Positions 16,432 to 25,261 are shown, counted from the stretch's first letter. The stretch is 38,264 nt of DNA from Chlamydiales bacterium (GCA_029240195.1 JARBTN010000050.1:1-38264), one strand, 5' to 3'. Notes: a model not told the origin generated them from the sequence alone. Made by a program: numbers and translations.

Positions 16432-17498
16432 CAGATATCAATCCTCGTGGGCATAAAAATTTGGTGCAAGCTCTTTAAAAAGAAATGGTCGGTCATGCCG
16501 GCGATGTAGTCGATCACGCACTGCTTGCCAAAGCGCCGATAGCGATCTGATTTATTCACTAAAAACTCTTGAAAAATCACACTCTCTTCTTTCTTTTGCT
16601 CTAAGTCTTGAGAGAGAAAATCATAGAGTAGGCGATACCCGCGCTCAATCTTCTTCGACTCTTTCTTAAGGCTGGGGTGGAAGTAAATGCGCTCGAAGTT
16701 AAAGCGGCGCAGCTCTTTGAGCGCCTCCAACACTTCAAAAGAGAGGGCAATGCAGCCCAATCGATTGCCCGTGTTACTTTTTCGATCGCTTTCTTGCACT
16801 AAATCCTCGCGCACCTTTTTTAATATCTCTGATTGCGTCCGGCCTAAAAGGGAGGGGGGAACGTCATCTCGAGAGATCAGCTTTAGCTGGATGCCGTCTT
16901 CTAAATCCCTAGCCAGATAGCTGACCGTGTCGCAAATTTTGACCAAGCACCCCTCTAAGGTGGCCGGGGTCAGGATGCTCTCTGGATTTTGCCGCTTCAT
17001 CTCCCTCTCTATCAGGTGCTCCTCTAAGCTCTTGCCGACTAAAGGCTCCATTTTCAAGCGAAAAGAACCTCCATCGTGCGTTAAAAAGCCATCTAGGACC
17101 TCTAAGCTGAGAGCGCACGGCTCAATTTCCTCTAAAAGGCGGCAAGATTGCAACGAGTGGCTAAAACAGCCCAACCCCTCGCTTTGGCAGATGGCAGAAA
17201 GATAGGTCTCTCCCTCATGGCCAAAGGGCGGGTGCCCGACATCATGGCCGAGGGCAATGGCCTCGACCAGGTGCAAATCTAAGCCGAGCTGTTCTGCAAC
17301 GCGGCGCGCAAAATGGCTGACTAGCTGCACATGCAGCCCGCGGTAGGTGATGTGGTCATTGCTGACCAAATAGGCCACTTGCGTCTTGTCGACATAGCGG
17401 CTATAAGCTTTAGAATGAATGATCTCATCCACATCCCGTCTATAAGGAGACAACCCCCCTTCTGGCAAAAAATCAGCCATTCCCCTCTTCCTTTGCAT
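16431..17498 (-). CDS. dgt: Deoxyguanosinetriphosphate triphosphohydrolase-like HD protein
   Basis: A 355-residue HD-domain protein. The metal-binding blocks are RGLHVQLVSHFARR (first His), GHDVGHPPFGHEGE (His85, Asp86) and KICDTVSYLARDLED (last Asp). The N-terminal RRDVDEIIHSKAYSRYVDKTQV segment corresponds to the RDRDRIIHSxAFRRLxxKTQV block of dGTPases. It probably hydrolyses dNTPs to nucleoside and triphosphate, controlling dNTP pools; exact specificity is unknown. Two starts, ATG 17498 and ATG 17480, each carry an identical GGAAGAGGGGA ribosome-binding site produced by a small tandem duplication. I list the longer form; MADFLPEGG may be the original start. It is co-transcribed with tsaB. 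Confidence 0.9.
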   Translation of the reverse strand: MQRKRGMADFLPEGGLSPYRRDVDEIIHSKAYSRYVDKTQVAYLVSNDHITYRGLHVQLVSHFARRVAEQLGLDLHLVEAIALGHDVGHPPFGHEGETYLSAICQSEGLGCFSHSLQSCRLLEEIEPCALSLEVLDGFLTHDGGSFRLKMEPLVGKSLEEHLIEREMKRQNPESILTPATLEGCLVKICDTVSYLARDLEDGIQLKLISRDDVPPSLLGRTQSEILKKVREDLVQESDRKSNTGNRLGCIALSFEVLEALKELRRFNFERIYFHPSLKKESKKIERGYRLLYDFLSQDLEQKKEESVIFQEFLVNKSDRYRRFGKQCVIDYIAGMTDHFFLKSLHQIFMPTRIDI

Positions 17499-17513
17499 TC
17501 CCCTCTTCCCTTG
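17475..17513 (-). promoter_or_regulatory. Duplicated ribosome-binding site plus ATG before dgt
   Basis: On the minus strand the unit (A)GGAAGAGGGGAATG occurs twice, 18 bases apart, so dgt has two in-frame start codons each with a strong Shine-Dalgarno sequence. The products differ by the six residues MQRKRG. The unit is 15-18 bp long and looks like a recent slippage duplication. Confidence 0.65.
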
Positions 17514-17771
17514 CTTAAGCTTTTTTGATCAAAGCCTTCCGCTAAGCCGCATCCATGAGGCGGCAGCCAAAAGCTGTAAAAGCTCCCGGCCAATATAGCA
17601 CATTTGGGCCGCGCTGAAAAGCTTCTCTTGCCAATTTTTTTGTTTCTAAAGAGCGGCCAGCTGGCATATTTCTTGCTGAAATTCTTTGCTTTAAATTTTT
17701 ATTTTGTTATGCAAGAGAAAAAGGGGCCTTGCATTAGGGCCGATCTCACTTAAAAATTATCCGAGCTTGCC

Positions 17772-18461
17772 ATGACCCAAAGGATCCTCTTCCCACTTCT
17801 TGCCGCATTCGCTCTCACTGGATGCCACCCCTGCCCTAAGGCTCTTTTGCATCATCAAAAGCAAGATCTCTATGTCGCATCCTCCTACACTAATTTTCAA
17901 TATCCCATTCAAAACCTAAAGAATGTCCTCCTTTTGCCGATTGATAATCCATTGCAAGATCCGGCCATTGAGATGCATCGCGAAGAAATTAGCCTCTCTT
18001 TGCTGCGCAATTTTAGCAAAAAGCATCTGTTTAACTTACAATTCGATGCCAAATTGGCGATTCCTAAGGGGCCGGTCGTCAATTTAGACACCCACGCTGT
18101 CGATCGGTTCCAGCTAGGCGCCATTGGAGAGAACTACCATGCCGATGCCGCTTTACAGGTGAGCATCATCGACTATTTGCCCTACGCACCGATGCGGATG
18201 AAGGTGAAGGCCATGCTCGTCGATACCAAGACATCAGAGACAATTTGGGCATTTGACCATGTGTTTGATACAGACCAAAGCGCCACCCTCCTCCTGTTAG
18301 AGGATTGGTGGAAATCAGAGATGAAAAAAGGCGACAGGAGGAATCACTTCGATTTAGCAACTGTGCGCCCCTCTCTTTTTGCCAGCTTTGTCTTTGACTG
18401 CGTGGCCAAAAGCTTTTTTTATGGCCATGAGCAGCGGCAAGATCTCCTTTTCATTCAATAG
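17772..18461 (+). CDS. Putative lipoprotein
   Basis: A 229-residue protein beginning MTQRILFPLLAAFALTGCHP. It has a short signal peptide and a lipobox LTGC, predicting lipidation at Cys18 and an envelope location. The mature part has a pattern reminiscent of the CsgG/GNA1162/DUF799 group of lipoproteins: NVLLLPIDNPLQDP, a helix HREEISLSLLRNFSK, ADAALQVSIIDYLPY and a strand pair MKVKAMLVDTKTSETIWAFD. That resemblance is from memory and tentative. No clear ribosome-binding site is visible. It is divergent from dgt and followed at 97 bases by another small gene. A component of an outer-membrane assembly is possible. Confidence 0.75.
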   Translation: MTQRILFPLLAAFALTGCHPCPKALLHHQKQDLYVASSYTNFQYPIQNLKNVLLLPIDNPLQDPAIEMHREEISLSLLRNFSKKHLFNLQFDAKLAIPKGPVVNLDTHAVDRFQLGAIGENYHADAALQVSIIDYLPYAPMRMKVKAMLVDTKTSETIWAFDHVFDTDQSATLLLLEDWWKSEMKKGDRRNHFDLATVRPSLFASFVFDCVAKSFFYGHEQRQDLLFIQ

Positions 18462-18558
18462 AGATAGACCCCCTTGCTTTTATTTAGCCCCTGAAGAATA
18501 ATGAAATTTGTAAGAAGAAGCGCCTTTTTTATAGCTCACTCGAAACGAGGATGTCTTT

Positions 18559-18909
18559 ATGAGCGATAGCATCACGAACTTAACTCACACTAAAGTAGGC
18601 CCTTTCGCGTCTCGTAGAAGCAAAGAAAAGATTCCAGTCAAACAAGAGGTGAAGCCTGAAATTAGTGATCATCGAGGCGATAGAGTGGAACTGTCAGCAA
18701 TTACAAAGGCGGCTAAGAAGGGGGATCCCCTGCTGACCGTCGAAGAACAGAGCCATTACCTCAAACTGCTCAAGCAGATGGGTGGAGACCAACAGAAAAT
18801 TGCCGAAATCCACTATAAGCTTTCGCATCAAGGTGAGGATGTCTACTGCAAAGATCAGTTCGATGGCGTGATCGATGCGCTGATGGACGAGTTCTTTCCC
18901 GATCTTTAA
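18559..18909 (+). CDS. Small hypothetical protein with a FlgM-like DRVELS motif
   Basis: A 116-residue soluble protein with no signal peptide. The first 40 residues are polar and probably disordered. The motif DRVELSAITKAAKKG (residues 41-55) is followed by two or three helices (YLKLLKQMGGDQQKIAEIHYKL; FDGVIDALMDEFF). The DRVELS sequence before a helical C-terminal half resembles the anti-sigma factor FlgM, whose C-terminus binds sigma-28. Length and layout fit, but helix conservation is too weak to name it. Given the FliS homologue in the same window, a link to flagellar or type III regulation is worth testing. It is followed by a strong terminator. Confidence 0.55.
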   Translation: MSDSITNLTHTKVGPFASRRSKEKIPVKQEVKPEISDHRGDRVELSAITKAAKKGDPLLTVEEQSHYLKLLKQMGGDQQKIAEIHYKLSHQGEDVYCKDQFDGVIDALMDEFFPDL

Positions 18910-18936
18910 GGGGTCACTTTTAGCCCATTTGCAATC

Positions 18937-18980
18937 AAAGGCCTTAAACTTGGAAAGTCCAAAGTTTAAGGCCTTTTTTC
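18937..18980. terminator. Bidirectional terminator between convergent genes
   Basis: AAAGGCCTTAAACTTGGA (18937-18954) pairs with TCCAAAGTTTAAGGCCTTT (18958-18976), with one bulged A. It is followed by a T-rich run on the plus strand and preceded by an A-rich flank, so it can serve both the 18559 gene and the F-box gene that ends at 18993. Confidence 0.85.
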
Positions 18981-18992
18981 TTTTTCAAGCAC

Positions 18993-20429
18993 TCACACTT
19001 TAAAAAAATCTCGAATTTTTTTGCTCAATTTCTCCTTTTTCTTTAAAGAGGCGCGCAGCGTGGTCCAAACTTGGATGCGCCCCCCCTCTAAAGCGGCGGC
19101 GTACGAAAAGTGAGACCTGCCGTTTTCAATGGCGACCTTGGCCACAGGCTCGGCAGCTTGCAGAATTTTCCAGGGGCGCTCTAAGCTGCATAGATGCCAA
19201 ATTTCAATGGGATTTTCAAGTTCGGTTCCTTCTGCATGATTGATTGAAGGCTTAAGGGTGGCCATTAAAAAGGGGGGAACGATCTTTAGATCCTGGCAGC
19301 TTCTCTGATTGAAAGTTTGAAAGCTTTGAACGAGCTCTTCCGACTCTAAATTCCAAATCCGCAGATGCTGCTCGGCAGAGGCCGCCAGCATCAAGCGATT
19401 GTTCTCTTCATAGACCTCTAAGCGGTCAAAGAATAGCGCTTTGTCATCGCAAGAAAGCCGATTTGCCTTTAAAAGGGAGATGGAGGAGGAACTTTCCCTA
19501 TTCTCAATCTGATCCCATTTAAAAAAGAATAGCCCTGCCTTTTCAGGAAAAGTTAAAACAAACCCGAGCCGACAGACGACCGACCGCGCCGGCACCGCTT
19601 TTAGATGAGCGCTAAACACTTTGCGCTTACTTTCTATCGAGTAGATGTTGAGCTGCGGTTCTAAATCAGAGATGCGGTCTTCATAGAAGCCGACCAAAAA
19701 ATCTCCTTGCAAGAGCAGCCCGTGGCATATCGAGTAGTGGCCAAAGCGCCTTTCTTCGATTTTTTTTAAGGGCTCGCCCGGCTTATAGATGCAGATTTCA
19801 TCATTTGGATAGTAGGTGAAGGCGAGCCGGCCCGATTTCTCAGGCTTTGAATAGACCATATGAATAGCCAAAGGGAACTCGAGGCTCCCGCCGACGGAGT
19901 TGGAAAGGGACATATCTTGCAGGCAAAGGGAGACAAAAGAGCGCGCGCTGCCAATGGATAGATGCCCTTGAGAAAAATCCGAGCCGTTCACTTTTGGATC
20001 AGATAAAAAGGATACGACCTTGGAAAAGCGGTTTTTTAAATCGCAGATGTTGAGCTGCGTGTGCATCATATGGGAAGCGGCGCTCCCTTTGTGGCTGCTT
20101 GAAAAGAGCAGCTTGTGACTTTTGAGGGCAAAGATCCCTGGCTGCTCTTCCGTGCGGTAGATAGAGCTCTCCCCGATTAAAAGAGGGGGCAAAGAAAAGG
20201 CCTCTTGGAAAATTTCTTCAGGGCGACGTCTTAGAGAGCGATCTAAAGAAAGGTGGTGCCATTGATGGCAGACAAGAGGCAAAGGGCTGCGATCTCGCCA
20301 TTTCAGAAAGGAAAAAATATGAAGCAATATCTCTTCTGGCAACCGCTGAATTGGGCCCTCTCTGACCTGTAGCTCATCTTGCCTCAGGCGGTGAGTTTGC
20401 TTGGGCCTAAGACTGATTCGATATAGCAA
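18993..20429 (-). CDS. F-box protein with beta-propeller-like repeats (putative effector)
   Basis: A 478-residue protein. An F-box lies at about residues 30-68 (LPEEILLHIFSFLKWRDRSP then LPLVCHQWHHLSLD). The rest is beta-rich with degenerate WD-like repeats, for example LRIWNLESEELVQSF and IEIWHLCSLERPWKIL, and the tail GRIQVWTTLRASLKKKEKLS. F-boxes bind Skp1 and recruit substrates to the host SCF ubiquitin ligase, so this is likely a translocated effector using the propeller for substrate choice. That role is inference from domain content and a host-associated genome. There is no signal peptide, as expected for type III secretion. It is monocistronic, and the window holds a second F-box/WD40 protein at 25298. 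Confidence 0.85.
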   Translation of the reverse strand: MLYRISLRPKQTHRLRQDELQVREGPIQRLPEEILLHIFSFLKWRDRSPLPLVCHQWHHLSLDRSLRRRPEEIFQEAFSLPPLLIGESSIYRTEEQPGIFALKSHKLLFSSSHKGSAASHMMHTQLNICDLKNRFSKVVSFLSDPKVNGSDFSQGHLSIGSARSFVSLCLQDMSLSNSVGGSLEFPLAIHMVYSKPEKSGRLAFTYYPNDEICIYKPGEPLKKIEERRFGHYSICHGLLLQGDFLVGFYEDRISDLEPQLNIYSIESKRKVFSAHLKAVPARSVVCRLGFVLTFPEKAGLFFFKWDQIENRESSSSISLLKANRLSCDDKALFFDRLEVYEENNRLMLAASAEQHLRIWNLESEELVQSFQTFNQRSCQDLKIVPPFLMATLKPSINHAEGTELENPIEIWHLCSLERPWKILQAAEPVAKVAIENGRSHFSYAAALEGGRIQVWTTLRASLKKKEKLSKKIRDFFKV

Positions 20430-20794
20430 AGCTCTTCTCCCTTAGGTGATAAAAAACTTCTTGATATAGCTATTCTCCTTAAAATTGGCAAGCCCTGTCA
20501 TTTTTCCTGAGCCAACTTGGACGGAAAACGGATAGCTCAATAAAGCCCTTTTAAAAAAAGGCGCCATTTATTAAAGTTTCACCTCTATTTAAAACTAAGT
20601 TAAAAGCTTTACCGAGCATTTAAAAATTTTGATTTGCAGTATTAGTACTGCAAGGATTGGCTTAGATGCCAAGAACTTCCCTATTTGGGGGCTGGCACCC
20701 CTTCCAATCTCACCCTTCTCAAGAAGGCACTCCCCTCTCCAACAAGCCAGACTAACAACAAAAGCGGCACCCTAAAATTTTCACTGGATGAATC
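20430..20794. other. 365-bp non-coding gap with one short inverted repeat
   Basis: No credible gene is visible between the divergent F-box gene and the 20795 gene. A perfect 8-bp inverted repeat, TTGCAGTA-TTAG-TACTGCAA, lies at 20634-20653 and could be an operator. The flanks are AT-rich (about 20570-20635), as expected for promoters in both directions. Confidence 0.45.
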
Positions 20795-21892
20795 ATGGAT
20801 CCTGTCCTTCCCCTTGTCACAGCCTTTCCTCTCTTATCGATTGAGAAGGGACGCAGCTCCTGCCAAGAGCTAAGCCATCAAACTCAAAGCCTACCTCCAG
20901 CGCTTTTTGAGCTATGTAAAAACCGCATTGCAAGCTTTGCAGACACCCTTTTTCAAGGGGCCCCTTTGGAGAAAAAAAAGGCGCTGCGCCTCAGCTTGCA
21001 AAGCGCCTTCCCTAAATGCAGCTCTTACCTCCATTACCCTGGTAACGGCGCAAATCCCCTCCTGACTCCGAAAGGGCTCCAGGTGCTCATCAGACGGCTG
21101 CAGATCAAGTGGAGCGTTCCTTGCTATGCGACAGATCAGCCCTATCGACTAGTTCGCCATATCGAGAGCATCATCAAACAGGCGACAGGAAGAGAGGAGC
21201 AGCTCTATTTAATCAGCGAGAGGCTCACTGGGGAAAGCCCGGGCTTGAAAGCGACCGCTTTGCATTTGAAAGCACTCAGCGCCCATCAATTTCGCCTGAT
21301 TTGGATGGGGCCCCCAAGCGATTGGCCGAACCTAACCCCTCAACTGTTCGAGCTCGCCTCTAAAATTTTTTCAAAAAAGGGCTCTTTAGAGCTGCACTAT
21401 CTCGAACAAAGAAGGGGCAAAGTCCAAGAGAGCCTTCTCTTTGCGCTGCATGACCTCTCTACATTTGGCCAAAACAGATCATTCAAGCTGAAAAAAGAGG
21501 TACGGGTAAGCCGCATTCTAAAAGCTCCTGTCGCCTTTTACCTGCCAAACCTCACTTTGAAAGAATGGGAGCTGCTGAAAGAGCACAATCGAGCCCATCG
21601 TCAGTCATTAAAAGAAATTAGCAAGCTCGCCGACCCTGAAAAGAAGCTTTTACAGCAGATGAAAATAAAAAGCATTCGCCCGTTGCAAGTAAGAGACCTG
21701 CAAGAGCGATTTCGACAGCAGGATAAGGCCCTTGGGCATGCACTAGAGGCTTACAAAGAAGAGAAGGAAGCGCTGATTCAATTAGAGAGGTCGATCGTCA
21801 AGTACTGCCAAGGCTCTTTCAACACGTATCTGGAGCGAAAAGAGGAGCGCTTAGAAGGGCTGCTTTGGCAGCACATCTTGGCCAAAGCCTGA
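20795..21892 (+). CDS. Hypothetical protein with C-terminal coiled coil
   Basis: A 365-residue basic protein with no signal peptide or membrane span. The middle is globular (LLTPKGLQVLIRRLQIKWSV; FRLIWMGPPSDWPNLTPQLF). Residues from about 255 onward are helical and charged, with heptad-like spacing (LKEISKLADPEKKLLQQMKI; LEAYKEEKEALIQLERSIVK), suggesting a coiled coil. The ribosome-binding site is weak (GGATG before ATG), so the start could be a later one. It ends 5 bases from the ptsI stop, tail to tail. I recognise no family. Its location between an F-box gene and the PTS operon gives no functional clue. Confidence 0.65.
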   Translation: MDPVLPLVTAFPLLSIEKGRSSCQELSHQTQSLPPALFELCKNRIASFADTLFQGAPLEKKKALRLSLQSAFPKCSSYLHYPGNGANPLLTPKGLQVLIRRLQIKWSVPCYATDQPYRLVRHIESIIKQATGREEQLYLISERLTGESPGLKATALHLKALSAHQFRLIWMGPPSDWPNLTPQLFELASKIFSKKGSLELHYLEQRRGKVQESLLFALHDLSTFGQNRSFKLKKEVRVSRILKAPVAFYLPNLTLKEWELLKEHNRAHRQSLKEISKLADPEKKLLQQMKIKSIRPLQVRDLQERFRQQDKALGHALEAYKEEKEALIQLERSIVKYCQGSFNTYLERKEERLEGLLWQHILAKA

Positions 21893-21897
21893 GTGAA

Positions 21898-23670
21898 TCA
21901 GTCGATATTGTAGCAAAAATCATCGGGAGCTAGCTTGCGATACTCTTCATTTAAAAACAGCTCAATCTCCTCAGTGGTAGAAAGGGTCATCACATGTTCG
22001 GCCAATTGCATGGCATGGACCATACTCGTCTGCCGAATGGCATGTTTAACTACGGGAATGTGCCGCGAAGAGACTGAGAGCTCTTGCACCCCAAGCCCCA
22101 AAAGGAGGGCCGTGTAGCGCGGGTCGGCCGCCATCTCCCCGCAGACAGAGAGAGGGGCCTGATAGCGCATGGCCTGAGTGGCGCAAAGCTTGATCAGGCG
22201 GATGACGCCGGGGTGGATGCAGCTGTAGTTCGGGCATGAGGCGACGCTGCTGCGCTCAATAGCTAGAGCATATTGGACCAAGTCATTGGTGCCAATGGAG
22301 AGGAAGTCGCAATGCTGGCAAAGCAAGTCTGCCGTCAAGGCGGCAGAGGGAACTTCGATCATGCAGCCGAGGCGCACCTTCTCGACAAAATAGTCCCCCC
22401 TCTCTTTTAGCTCAAATTGCGCTTCGGCAATGAGTTCCTTAGTCTGCAGCACTTCCATTAGGCCAGAAATCATCGGCAATAAGATACTCACCTGGCCATA
22501 GGCGCTGGCTCGAAAGATGGCTTTGAGCTGCGCTTTGAAGATAGCTGGGTTTTTCAAGAGAAATCGGATGGCGCGGTTGGCCAATGAGACGGCTTTTTTA
22601 TAGGGAAAATGGGCATTGCCAAACAGCTTATCGCCGCCGATATCAAAGGTGCGGATCACAATGGGCAATCCTCGCATGCTCTCTACCACCTGCCGGTAGA
22701 TTAAAAACTGTTCTTCCTCGCTCGGAAAATCTTCTCTCGATAGGAAAAGGTGCTCCGAACGAAAGAGGCCAATCCCCCCTACGCCATATTGATGCAACAG
22801 CTCCAGCTCGCTCAAGCTTTCCACATTGCCTGAAAGGCGCACGCGATAGCCATCGAACGTTTCGGGATCGAGCTTGACAGCATGCTCCAACAGGCTGAAA
22901 TGGGCCTTCAGCCGCTGCTGTAAAAACTGGTAGCGGCTGAGGGTGACTGCGCTGGGGTTGAAGATGATATCTCCAGTACGCCCATCGACGATCACTTGGG
23001 CCTGATTGGCTAAAAAAGCTTCCTCGACAGCCACCCCAGCCACGTAGGGAAGCCCTTTAGCCTTGGCGACAATCGCTGCATGAGAGGTGCTGCTCTCTGA
23101 CCCGATGACGAGGGCGCCAATGTGCGCCGGATCTAACTCGGCGACATCAGAGACCACTAAATCGCTGGCAAAGATGATGGCGCCGTTGTCGATCTGGGCG
23201 AGTTCCTTTTGTAAGTTCGAACGCAGGCACCAGATGATGCGGCGCGAGATGTCTTGCAAGTCTTTAAAGCGCTCTCGAAAGAGCTGGTCTGAAAGAGAGC
23301 TGAATTTATCTTGATATTCCTTGACGGTCTGATCCAACACCGTCTCAGCCGAACGTTTGGATTGGCTGATCATATTTTCAATCTGAACGGTCAAGACGGG
23401 GTCGCGGATCATCTGCAGCTGGGCATCTAGCACGGCGACAGCTTCGCTGACCCCTTGCTTTTCTAGCTTATGCTGCAAGCCGATCAAATCACCTTCAGCA
23501 GTCGATAGGGCTTGACGGAAGCGCTCCACCTCTAAAAAGACATCGCCAGAGTCAATCGGGCAGTCTGCCACAATGGGCATCCCACTTTGTAAAAAATAGG
23601 GGGTGCCGATGGCGATGCCGCGCGAAACGGGGATGCCTTTGAGGTGGATTTCCTGGTTAACAAGCTTCAT
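21898..23670 (-). CDS. ptsI: Phosphoenolpyruvate-protein phosphotransferase (enzyme I)
   Basis: Enzyme I takes phosphate from PEP onto a histidine and passes it to HPr. The 590-residue length is normal. The phospho-His lies in STSHAAIVAKAKGLPYVAG (His197). The PEP-binding barrel shows GIGLFRSEHLFL, RTFDIGGDKLF, IGTNDLVQYALAIER and the C-terminal catalytic Cys in SVCGEMAADP. It is the last gene of hprK-ptsH-ptsI, beginning three bases after the ptsH stop. No sugar permease (EIIBC) is nearby, so the system is probably regulatory, acting on an EIIA/PtsN-type partner elsewhere, as in other chlamydiae. Confidence 0.95.
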   Translation of the reverse strand: MKLVNQEIHLKGIPVSRGIAIGTPYFLQSGMPIVADCPIDSGDVFLEVERFRQALSTAEGDLIGLQHKLEKQGVSEAVAVLDAQLQMIRDPVLTVQIENMISQSKRSAETVLDQTVKEYQDKFSSLSDQLFRERFKDLQDISRRIIWCLRSNLQKELAQIDNGAIIFASDLVVSDVAELDPAHIGALVIGSESSTSHAAIVAKAKGLPYVAGVAVEEAFLANQAQVIVDGRTGDIIFNPSAVTLSRYQFLQQRLKAHFSLLEHAVKLDPETFDGYRVRLSGNVESLSELELLHQYGVGGIGLFRSEHLFLSREDFPSEEEQFLIYRQVVESMRGLPIVIRTFDIGGDKLFGNAHFPYKKAVSLANRAIRFLLKNPAIFKAQLKAIFRASAYGQVSILLPMISGLMEVLQTKELIAEAQFELKERGDYFVEKVRLGCMIEVPSAALTADLLCQHCDFLSIGTNDLVQYALAIERSSVASCPNYSCIHPGVIRLIKLCATQAMRYQAPLSVCGEMAADPRYTALLLGLGVQELSVSSRHIPVVKHAIRQTSMVHAMQLAEHVMTLSTTEEIELFLNEEYRKLAPDDFCYNID

Positions 23671-23673
23671 GGA

Positions 23674-23940
23674 TCACTCGCCAAAACGATTTTCAAAAGC
23701 AGCGACAAGCCGCTCTAGGATTTCTTGGGCATCTTCTCCCACGACATTGATCACCAATTGCGAATTCTTTGTGACAGCAAGCATGAGGATGCTGAGAATG
23801 CTTTTAGCGTTGATCGTCTGCTTTTTATAAGTAAATTGGACATCGCTCTTACAATTTTGCAACAGCTTGACAATCTCTGTGGCCGGGCGGGCATGGAGCC
23901 CTAACGTATTCTTCACCCGAATTTTACAGCTCACTTTCAC
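23674..23940 (-). CDS. ptsH: Phosphocarrier protein HPr
   Basis: An 88-residue HPr. The active-site segment LGLHARPATEIVKLL contains His16 (the canonical His15) and its Arg. The regulatory serine lies in INAKSILSILMLAV (Ser47, canonical Ser46), the residue phosphorylated by HPr kinase, whose gene is directly upstream. The start is GTG, two bases after the hprK stop, with AGAGG as the ribosome-binding site. Having both a His and a Ser site means HPr can integrate PEP status and ATP/phosphate status. In a genome without sugar-PTS genes this points to signalling. Confidence 0.95.
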   Translation of the reverse strand: MKVSCKIRVKNTLGLHARPATEIVKLLQNCKSDVQFTYKKQTINAKSILSILMLAVTKNSQLVINVVGEDAQEILERLVAAFENRFGE

Positions 23941-23941
23941 C

Positions 23942-24883
23942 CTAGCGCCTCTTTATCTGCTTAGAAGCGATCATCTCCAGCAATTTGCCGCTAAATTCTT
24001 TTGCCGAATTATACCCCATCGCCTTCAAGCGATGATTCAAGGCAATCGTCTCTAGCAATAAGACCACGTCGCGGCCTGGTTTGACCGGAAGCACATGGTG
24101 TGGCAATCGGATGCCGAGAATGTCGCAATATTTTTCATCGAGCCCTACGCGGTCGTAGAAGCTATGGTCATCCCAGACTTCCAGCTTGACAATGATGTCA
24201 ATGCTCTTACTATCGCGCACACACACGGCCCCATAAAGGTTGGCGACGTTGATGATGCCGATGCCGCGAATTTCCATATGGTGGCGCGTTAAGTTGACGC
24301 CGAAGCCCTCTAAATAAGACCCTTCTCTCTTGCGCACGCGCACCACATCGTCTGAGATGAGGCGGTGCCCTCGCTCGATGAGCCCAAGAGCCGCCTCGCT
24401 CTTTCCGACCGATGAATCACCTTGGATGAGGACACCCACGCCAAAAACCTCCACAAGTGTGCCATGGCAGTTGACGGCCGGTGAAAATTCTTCATTTAAA
24501 AGCATCGTCAGTTTATTGAGCAAGTTCATTGTGACCATGGAAGAGCGGAAAAGGGGAATTTTCTTCTCTTCACAGAGCTGGTAGAGCTCCTTTGAGGGGC
24601 GATATTTACGGGCAAAGATGACGGCGGGGGTGAAGGGAGTCAAGAGGGCATTGAGACGTTCGACGCGCATTTCCAACTCTAAATCGCGCAAATATTCGAT
24701 CTCCACACGGCCGAAGATGAGAATTCTCTTTGCCGCATGCCCTTTTAAAAAGCCTGCCAAGCTTAAACCCGGCCGATGAGCTTCGGGCACTTTGATGCGC
24801 CTTTTTAAACCGATGCCGCCAGCTAAAAGCTCCAGGCTTAAGCGCTCTTTGTGCTGTTGATAAAGGTTTTCCACAAGATACAT
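23942..24883 (-). CDS. hprK: HPr kinase/phosphorylase
   Basis: HprK phosphorylates HPr on its serine with ATP and dephosphorylates it with inorganic phosphate. The 313-residue protein has the N-terminal domain (residues 1-130) and a catalytic C-terminal domain. This has the conserved His140 in NCHGTLVEVFGVG, a P-loop GDSSVGKS at 155-162, SDDVVRVRK, the K3-like segment LEVWDDHSFYDRVG and the C-terminal RDVVLLLETIALNHRLKAMG. The P-loop reads SSVGKS where many homologues have SGVGKS, a mild change. It is first in a tightly packed operon with ptsH and ptsI (gaps of one and three bases). Confidence 0.94.
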   Translation of the reverse strand: MYLVENLYQQHKERLSLELLAGGIGLKRRIKVPEAHRPGLSLAGFLKGHAAKRILIFGRVEIEYLRDLELEMRVERLNALLTPFTPAVIFARKYRPSKELYQLCEEKKIPLFRSSMVTMNLLNKLTMLLNEEFSPAVNCHGTLVEVFGVGVLIQGDSSVGKSEAALGLIERGHRLISDDVVRVRKREGSYLEGFGVNLTRHHMEIRGIGIINVANLYGAVCVRDSKSIDIIVKLEVWDDHSFYDRVGLDEKYCDILGIRLPHHVLPVKPGRDVVLLLETIALNHRLKAMGYNSAKEFSGKLLEMIASKQIKRR

Positions 24884-25232
24884 GAAAAAGCCTTGATTTG
24901 GATGCCCACCCGATCAAAGGTGAGAAAGTTAAAAGGACTCTCCCCTCTTTCCATAGGCCAGCCTTCAAAGAGATTCTTTATAAGATCTTTAAAGTAGGAG
25001 CTGAGAATCTTTAAAGGCGAAAATTGGCCAGAGAGGTCAAGCAAGCAAGTTTCACATATTATATTTTTTTTAGCAAGCCGCGCGATCAGCCAACGCCGCT
25101 TATAACTAAGGATTAGGCATCAACCCTAGCTGACAGTCAAAATGAGGGGGGCGATAAAGCGCTCTTTAACACAACTTCGCATCCACTTAACCATTCACCC
25201 TCGCAATTAAAAATTTTAGCATTCATATCCTG
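24884..25232. other. Non-coding upstream part of the hprK/F-box gap; no gene seen
   Basis: The 414-bp gap between divergent hprK and the F-box/WD40 gene contains no ORF with a convincing start. The hprK promoter should lie in its left half; I see no clear -35/-10 pair there. The right end holds the strong promoter annotated separately. Confidence 0.4.
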
Positions 25233-25261
25233 TTGACCAGATCGAAGCTTTTTATTAAGAT
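25233..25261 (+). promoter_or_regulatory. Sigma-70-type promoter of the F-box/WD40 gene
   Basis: TTGACC (25233-25238) and TAAGAT (25256-25261) are separated by 17 bases and lie 37 bases before the start codon. AAGGAG then appears nine bases before the ATG. Both signals are good, so the gene is probably well expressed in at least part of the developmental cycle. Confidence 0.65.
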
